A stretch of 6,281 nt of DNA from Caldifarciminota bacterium (GTDB taxonomy: Bacteria; Hydrothermota; Hydrothermia; UBA1063; CAJXJZ01): contig JALVLE010000023.1 in assembly GCA_027033555.1 (NCBI GenBank), positions 1 to 6,281 of the forward strand, given 5' to 3'. The translations under genes were made by a program, and so were the position numbers. The notes beneath the pieces were generated by a model. The model did no database searches. It was not told the DNA's origin and saw nothing but the letters and a program-made list of their open reading frames with translations. How positions within the stretch are numbered: the stretch's first letter is position 1; each line of letters starts with the position of its first letter. Positions 1 to 4,530 of this stretch are shown piece after piece.

Positions 1-769
1 CTTTTACCGCAGATTCTTCTGCCACTCCTTCATCTTCTCCAAACAGCTGAGAAAGAGCCGACAGATCTACCTCCTCTTCATCAAGTTCACTCTCTGACTT
101 TATACCCGCTTCCTCCTCTTCCTTCTTTGCTACTGCAGCAAGCAACAATGCATGAAGAGGTTTTTCTATAAGCCTTTTTGTCTGTGGCACTGTCCATTCA
201 ACATCAAAGGCTGGATTCTGGAACTTCATTATCTTTATGAAAGCATCTTCTCCTGAGAGATTCTGAAATTCAGCATTCACCACCTCACCATCTATGAAAT
301 ATATCTTGCCTTCACCTTCATCAGTTTTTACAGTTATTATACAGGATTGTCCCTCCATAGAAACAAGTTGCATAAACTGATTTAAGCTAAGTTTGGATAT
401 GGTTTCATCTACTTTCTTGTCTTTCTCCTTGATAAGTTGCAAAAGTTGCTCAAAGTCAAAAGGTTTCTCCAGATAACTGACAGCACCATGCGAAAGCACC
501 TCCTGTTTTAGTTCATCTGATCCATAGGCGGTCATCACAACAACCTTTAAATCAGGCCTTAGTTTTTTAGTCTTAAGAAGAAGTTCAGAGCCAGACATAC
601 CGGGCATTCTTATGTCAGTAATTAAGAAATCATAGTCATTTTCTTTAATTTTATCAAAGGCCTCCTGTCCATTGGATGCGGTATCTACATCTATCCCATT
701 GCGGGAAAGTTCTTCAGAAAGTCCCCATAAAATATCTTCCTCATCATCCACTATCAAAACTTTTGGCAT
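1..769 (-). CDS. Response regulator, receiver domain plus DUF4388 (PATAN-like), C-terminus outside window
   Basis: This is a phospho-acceptor partner for the kinase encoded just upstream. I translated it by hand: 256 complete codons are visible from the ATG at 769, and the frame is still open at position 1. Residues 1-115 form a complete CheY-like receiver: acidic pair D8/D9, phosphorylation site D52 in TDIRMPG, switch T80, Y99, and K102 in LEKPF. Residues about 124-212 match the DUF4388 family, including the typical GKIYFIDGEVVNAEF stretch and a following LSGEDAF helix. DUF4388 is related to the PATAN domain of cyanobacterial PatA-type regulators, which act by protein-protein contact. Residues 216-256 are a strongly acidic linker with a short hydrophobic piece, DLSALSQLF. 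No DNA-binding domain is visible, though one could follow beyond the edge. A strong SD precedes it, and only 16 bases separate it from the kinase stop. The receiver call is very sure, DUF4388 is likely, and the output is unknown. Confidence 0.93.
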   Translation of the reverse strand, partial: MPKVLIVDDEEDILWGLSEELSRNGIDVDTASNGQEAFDKIKENDYDFLITDIRMPGMSGSELLLKTKKLRPDLKVVVMTAYGSDELKQEVLSHGAVSYLEKPFDFEQLLQLIKEKDKKVDETISKLSLNQFMQLVSMEGQSCIITVKTDEGEGKIYFIDGEVVNAEFQNLSGEDAFIKIMKFQNPAFDVEWTVPQTKRLIEKPLHALLLAAVAKKEEEEAGIKSESELDEEEVDLSALSQLFGEDEGVAEESAVK

Positions 770-776
770 ACTTATT

Positions 777-784
777 CACCTCCT
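777..784 (-). promoter_or_regulatory. Shine-Dalgarno site of the response regulator gene
   Basis: The minus strand reads AGGAGGTGAATAAGT before the ATG at 769, an almost complete match to the 16S anti-SD. It sits in the 16-base gap after the kinase TGA (786-788). It is much stronger than the kinase's own site, so the regulator may be made in excess over the kinase; that last point is inference. Confidence 0.85.
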
Positions 785-785
785 A

Positions 786-2180
786 TCATTTAGAAAAACA
801 TCCTCTATTTTTGGCCTCGCCTGAATGCAAATAAACTGTAAAGGTCGTCCCTTTTCCCAGCTCACTTTCAACATTAATCAAGCCTCTATTCTCTTTTATC
901 AGTTTCTGAACCAGGAAAAGACCAAGTCCTGTTCCTTCAGGCTTGGTGGTAAAAAATGGATAAAAAAGCTTGGGAAGGTTTTCTTTTTTTATTCCCTTGC
1001 CTGTGTCTATAATGTCAATTGCCTTGAAAGGGGCTCCACATATAGGACAGTTTAAATTTGAGTCCCTTATGACAACCTCTATTTTCCGCTCCCCCTTAAC
1101 CTGTTTTAATGCATCAACTGCATTTAATATAAGATTAGAAAACACGTTGTGCATTTGATTCGGATCCGCTATTACATAAGGATCTGTTTTAATCTTCAAT
1201 TTAAAATAAATTCCGTTTCTAACAAGTTCGTTCTCGTGGAATTGTCGTATATCCTCTATTACCTTGCTTATATCAAAGACCTCAAAATCAACAGTATGCT
1301 GCTTAACCTGTGAAAACAGCGTTTTTATAAGGTGGTCTATCCTGTCAATCTGCTTGACTATCCTTTTAATATACTCCCTATTTTTTTCATCACCGCTTCT
1401 CTCAAGTTCTCTATCAAGACGCTGAGCCATAAGTTTCATGCCGGCAAGGGGATTTTTTATCTCATGGGCAAGTCCTGTGGCAAGGGAGTCAAGAGATGAA
1501 ACCTTGTCAAAGGTCTTCATTGCACGTTCCATGAGTTTCTTTTCTGTAATGTCTCTCAAATGAAACAAATAAAGTCTCCTGCCATCCTCATTGTATGTTT
1601 CCTTGTTAAATCCCACAAACTTGCCACCGTCAAGTTCAAACTCGCCGGTAGAAATATCCTTCTCTATAGCATTTTTCAGGCCTTCAGCTACCTTCTTGGG
1701 AAGGTTGGTTATATGGTATATCTTTCTCACCCCAAAAAGGCGATTAATAAAGGCATTACGAAAAACAATCCTCCCGTCTTCATCTACAATAAGGATACCG
1801 GAATTGATTAAATTTATAGCCTTTTCCCCTATAGATCTTTCGTTTATTTCGTTAAATTCCATCAAAAAATAATTTCTCTGGCTGATTTTCAGAATATCTA
1901 CCGAGAGTTCCACATCTACACTCACTCCCTCAGCAGAAAGAAGTTTGGTTCTGAAAACAGTGCGTCTTTTTAACCCCTGCGCCCTTTTCTTAACAAGTAT
2001 CCTGGAATGTGCAGGGAACATTTTAAGTAGCGGCTTGCCTGAAAGCGCCTCTGCTTCATATCCAAACTTCTCTATCGCTTTATTCACATATTGAATATTA
2101 AACTGACTATCAAATACTATAATCGGCAACTCCAGTTTATTTATAAGATGTTTATAAAAATTTACAGGAAACTCTCTCAT
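786..2180 (-). CDS. Soluble PAS-PAS sensor histidine kinase (NtrB/AtoS-like), with CPxCG insertion
   Basis: This 464-residue kinase should autophosphorylate and pass phosphate to the receiver encoded next. PAS domain 1 spans about residues 10-110 (LPIIVFDSQFNIQYVN), and PAS domain 2 about 119-214, ending in the usual LRDITEKK linker. The HisKA dimerisation helix carries the H-box at H239 (LAHEIKNPLAG). The HATPase part has an N-box with N349 and N353 (SNLILNAVDAL), a G1 box at D392 (DTGKG), an F-box (FYPFFTTKP) and a G2 box (GTGLGL, 416-421). There is no transmembrane segment or signal peptide, so it is cytosolic and needs an internal signal or a partner such as the FIST protein. An odd CPICG motif (C378, C381) lies in the hairpin before the G1 box. 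The ATG at 2180 overlaps the FIST TGA as ATGA. Its own SD is only GGTGG ten bases upstream, so translation is probably coupled to FIST. The family call is very sure; the ligand is unknown. Confidence 0.95.
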   Translation of the reverse strand: MREFPVNFYKHLINKLELPIIVFDSQFNIQYVNKAIEKFGYEAEALSGKPLLKMFPAHSRILVKKRAQGLKRRTVFRTKLLSAEGVSVDVELSVDILKISQRNYFLMEFNEINERSIGEKAINLINSGILIVDEDGRIVFRNAFINRLFGVRKIYHITNLPKKVAEGLKNAIEKDISTGEFELDGGKFVGFNKETYNEDGRRLYLFHLRDITEKKLMERAMKTFDKVSSLDSLATGLAHEIKNPLAGMKLMAQRLDRELERSGDEKNREYIKRIVKQIDRIDHLIKTLFSQVKQHTVDFEVFDISKVIEDIRQFHENELVRNGIYFKLKIKTDPYVIADPNQMHNVFSNLILNAVDALKQVKGERKIEVVIRDSNLNCPICGAPFKAIDIIDTGKGIKKENLPKLFYPFFTTKPEGTGLGLFLVQKLIKENRGLINVESELGKGTTFTVYLHSGEAKNRGCFSK

Positions 2181-3448
2181 TCAGGAATAACCACCGTTAT
2201 AACTGAACTGTTATGATACCATCTCATTGTTGATGTAGGTCTGTAAAATTCACCTGCTGAATTAAAACCGAGCAAAGGAATGCCCAGTTTTCGCCGCATT
2301 GCCTGAATTTCCTCAAAATAATCCTCTTTCATATTAAGATACCTGATAATGCTGGAAAGGATCATTGCTCCGGCCGGTCGTGCATCTTTCAGGTCTTCTA
2401 TGGCTTTTATAACCGAATTGCCGGCAGAATCTATCATCCTCTCCTTTCTTGCTTCCATGAACCATACCGTAGAATTTTCCTTTAACAAACCGCTCAATCT
2501 GATACCACCATCCTCTGTAATGCCAAGCGCCATTCTCACCTTGGGATGTCTGGGAGATGAAGGATCAGGGATACCAAAAAGAAATCTTGATAGGTATTTG
2601 GCCGGATTACTATCTATATCCTTCTCATCATAGCCCTTTCTTACAAGATAATCTTTCCACACATCGTATGCCGGCTTTCCATCAAGCTCCACAATGACGT
2701 CTCCAGATACACTGGTAGCTCTCTTTGGAACCAACGGATAAAGACCATGCCCATAACCGGATGTGATAGGGGTGCGAGAAAACAAGCCTACCACCAGAAT
2801 TGCATCATTATATACGTTGTCCAGATAAATGATACCACTTCCTTCTGATACTTTTCCTGTAATATCAAGCACTGCACCTATGAATGGAATAAATTCTTCA
2901 TGTTCATCTAGTATTTTTGTAATCTGGTTTAAGAGTAGGTCTCCATTCCTTATGGCATCCACGACAAAGAAAAGGGTTAAATATTCATACCCTTCGGCTT
3001 TTTTTGTGACAATCTGGTCAAGTATTGGGGTTACAGCATCTCCAATGGCCTGTTCCATGTTTCTGGATATACCCTTACCAATCCCGACCTGAAATTTTAT
3101 TGACTCAATAGAAACAGAGGAAACTCCTATCCCCTTATCAACAATGTCATCTTCCGTAAATACAAAACCGTGAGTTACCACACCTACAACAGGAGCCCCA
3201 CCATTTCCCTTTAATATACCCTTTATCACAGGGGGAATATTATAATCGCCTGTTACTGCTACAAAACTCAGATCCGGCTTTATTCCGCCAATTGCCTGAA
3301 GGGAAGCCTTTGAGGCCTTTAATCCGGCTTTCCACGGAGCATTCTCACGTGTAATTCCGGTACCAAAACCGCCTATTTTACCGGCTTCTTTCTTTTCTAT
3401 CTTTTTTCCCTCAAGGCCTCCCCTCCTTGTAGGGGCCTCCTTTTTCAT
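2177..3448 (-). CDS. Stand-alone FIST domain sensory protein (FIST_N + FIST_C)
   Basis: This protein (423 residues from the ATG) consists almost entirely of a FIST module. FIST is a small-molecule sensory domain found in prokaryotic signal transduction, proposed to bind amino acids or related compounds. FIST_N covers about residues 25-225, including PVVGVVTHGFVFTEDD and the beta-rich IGVSSVSI stretch. FIST_C covers about 226-415, starting near SGYGHGLYPLVPKRATSVSGD, followed by ELDGKPAYDVW and ending with GIPLLGFNSAGEFY. The first 25 residues are rich in Lys, Glu and Gly and look disordered. There is no signal peptide, membrane segment or cysteine. FIST is usually fused to kinases, receptors or cyclases; here it stands alone but its stop overlaps the kinase start, so I infer that it feeds the kinase. 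The start is uncertain. The ATG has GGTGG six bases upstream, but a better SD lies near an in-frame ATT at 3478, which would add ten residues (starting IFLSDDWWKQ). Confidence 0.9.
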   Translation of the reverse strand: MKKEAPTRRGGLEGKKIEKKEAGKIGGFGTGITRENAPWKAGLKASKASLQAIGGIKPDLSFVAVTGDYNIPPVIKGILKGNGGAPVVGVVTHGFVFTEDDIVDKGIGVSSVSIESIKFQVGIGKGISRNMEQAIGDAVTPILDQIVTKKAEGYEYLTLFFVVDAIRNGDLLLNQITKILDEHEEFIPFIGAVLDITGKVSEGSGIIYLDNVYNDAILVVGLFSRTPITSGYGHGLYPLVPKRATSVSGDVIVELDGKPAYDVWKDYLVRKGYDEKDIDSNPAKYLSRFLFGIPDPSSPRHPKVRMALGITEDGGIRLSGLLKENSTVWFMEARKERMIDSAGNSVIKAIEDLKDARPAGAMILSSIIRYLNMKEDYFEEIQAMRRKLGIPLLGFNSAGEFYRPTSTMRWYHNSSVITVVIPE

Positions 3449-3483
3449 TTGTTTCCACCAATCATCACTTAGAAAAATGGCAA

Positions 3484-3492
3484 CTCCTCCTT
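3484..3492 (-). promoter_or_regulatory. Strong Shine-Dalgarno site, placed for an upstream ATT start of the FIST gene
   Basis: The minus strand reads AAGGAGGAG here. It lies seven bases (counted from AAGGAGG) before an in-frame ATT at 3476-3478, but 37 bases before the ATG at 3448. No in-frame ATG, GTG or TTG lies between. A perfect-looking SD at ideal distance from ATT suggests that translation may start there, or that the leader has another role such as a ribosome standby site. Confidence 0.55.
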
Positions 3493-3505
3493 TTGTTGTG
3501 TATAT

Positions 3506-3534
3506 AAAATAATGGATAATGCTCTAATTGTCAA
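3506..3534 (-). promoter_or_regulatory. Sigma-70-type promoter of the FIST-kinase-regulator operon
   Basis: On the minus strand a perfect -35 box TTGACA (3529-3534) is followed by exactly 17 bases and a -10 box TATTTT (3506-3511, four of six consensus bases, including T1, A2 and T6). The expected transcription start is around 3496-3500, so the mRNA would begin only a few bases before the SD at 3492. The spacer holds a small tandem heptamer (CATTATC, CATTATT; 3508-3521) that partly overlaps the -10 box. The site lies just downstream of the terminator of the previous unit, which supports an independent operon start. Confidence 0.7.
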
Positions 3535-3553
3535 GTAGTAGGCCCTAATCTCT

Positions 3554-3594
3554 AAAAATAAGTGTGGGGAAGCTTACACCTGCTTCCCCACACT
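3554..3594 (-). terminator. Rho-independent terminator after the PorV/PorQ-like gene
   Basis: Two perfect 13-base arms (3582-3594 and 3561-3573, AGTGTGGGGAAGC and its complement) enclose an 8-base loop. On the minus strand the hairpin is followed by TATTTTTAG, a short U-rich run. On the plus strand it is followed by CACAGACC, without a U-run, so it works for minus-strand transcription. It lies 18 bases after the stop codon at 3613-3615 and closes the envelope unit. Confidence 0.88.
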
Positions 3595-3612
3595 CACAGA
3601 CCAGCTATACCC

Positions 3613-4518
3613 TTAGAAATAGTATCTCAGAGCTATTCTGTGTGCGTCTCCAAAAATTTTATATCCACCGCTGTAAGAATAATCCAGTCCAAAGTGTGAG
3701 TATTTTACGCCAATTCCACCGGAATACTGATAAAGGTCATTATAACCAGCCCGTAAAGATACATATTTTACCGGAGTTACCTCAAGCCCTGCATAGTAAT
3801 GAAAATTCAAACCAGGATTTCCGTTTATATCATCCTTTTCAGCAAGGTCCACAGCCACTTTAAGATAATGTTCCACAACCTTTCCATCTTCTATAATCGG
3901 GAATCCCACAAATGCGAAACCAAGCCTTCCCTGTGGATAGGTTTTTTCATCACCATAACCTGCCATAATATTCCTCACAAGAAGGCCATAGTAAACATGA
4001 TAGTTATCATCTCCATACAACTGTCCCCTTAATCCAAGGTTAAATCCAAGACCGCTTTTTCCACCGATATGGGACGTAATCCAGTGTCTGTCCAGTGTAA
4101 GTCCTATTTTCAGGTAACTGTAAATTGAAAAGGCAGCAGCCACCTCAAAGGTATTATCTGTAAAGAGATTGGTAGTATTCATTCCGTAGCCAGGGTTCCC
4201 CTCCTCCAGTTTAGCCCATCTTGACAAAAGTGCAAGACCCACACCAAGCCTTGAGCCCTCTACAAGTTCAAGAGAATGCGCAAATGAAAGGTATTCAACC
4301 ATCACATCTTTTATGTCCTGAAACATCCAGTGAGTTGCAATCATTTCAGGAGATGTAATATCAGAAAGGCCAGCAGGATTCCAATAAACACTCATGGCAT
4401 CATGGGAGAGAGCCACACAGGCCCCTCCCATCGCCTGTTCTTTCGCACCTATCCCTATTTCTACAGGTGATGCCACAAGAAAACTTGTGGCTATTAAAAT
4501 TGCAATAACCTTTCTCAT
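3613..4518 (-). CDS. Outer-membrane beta-barrel protein, PorV/PorQ-like
   Basis: This 301-residue protein is predicted to form a small beta-barrel in the outer membrane. Residues 1-17 are a Sec signal peptide (MRK, then a hydrophobic run ending LVAS). Directly after it, residues 24-51 carry the family hallmark: GAKEQAMGGACVALSHDA followed by SVYWNPAGL. The rest alternates polar and aromatic residues as expected for strands, and the chain ends in RIALRYYF, with the C-terminal Phe typical of outer-membrane proteins recognised by the BAM machinery. In the FCB group, members of this family include PorV, which escorts type IX secretion substrates. The start is the ATG at 4518, with AGGAGG exactly six bases upstream; a TTG at 4524 touches that SD and is unlikely. 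It follows the sorting-domain gene with a 10-base gap, and its SD overlaps that gene's TAG, which suggests coupled translation. Whether it serves secretion or is another porin-like barrel cannot be decided here. Confidence 0.85.
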   Translation of the reverse strand: MRKVIAILIATSFLVASPVEIGIGAKEQAMGGACVALSHDAMSVYWNPAGLSDITSPEMIATHWMFQDIKDVMVEYLSFAHSLELVEGSRLGVGLALLSRWAKLEEGNPGYGMNTTNLFTDNTFEVAAAFSIYSYLKIGLTLDRHWITSHIGGKSGLGFNLGLRGQLYGDDNYHVYYGLLVRNIMAGYGDEKTYPQGRLGFAFVGFPIIEDGKVVEHYLKVAVDLAEKDDINGNPGLNFHYYAGLEVTPVKYVSLRAGYNDLYQYSGGIGVKYSHFGLDYSYSGGYKIFGDAHRIALRYYF

Positions 4519-4524
4519 TGCCAA

Positions 4525-4530
4525 CCTCCT
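4525..4530 (-). promoter_or_regulatory. Shine-Dalgarno site of the PorV/PorQ-like gene, overlapping the upstream stop codon
   Basis: AGGAGG on the minus strand starts inside the TAG stop codon (4529-4531) of the preceding gene and lies six bases before the ATG at 4518. It decides the start in favour of ATG over the TTG at 4524. The overlap means that ribosomes finishing the upstream gene sit on this site. Confidence 0.85.

Noticed and set aside
3446..3469. Seven-codon leader frame (ATG ATT GGT GGA AAC AAA TGA) overlapping the FIST ATG as ATGA
   Set aside because: It is too far (about 20 bases) from the strong SD and has no site of its own. The overlap is probably chance.
3561..3594. Bidirectional terminator
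   Set aside because: No U-run follows the hairpin on the plus strand and no plus-strand gene approaches it.
3564..3863. Plus-strand open frame of 99 codons
   Set aside because: It begins inside the terminator hairpin and runs antisense to the barrel gene. It has low-complexity composition and no ribosome site.
4519..4524. TTG start for the barrel gene, giving MAMRK
   Set aside because: The TTG touches the AGGAGG with no spacer, while the ATG six bases later has ideal spacing and begins a normal signal peptide.
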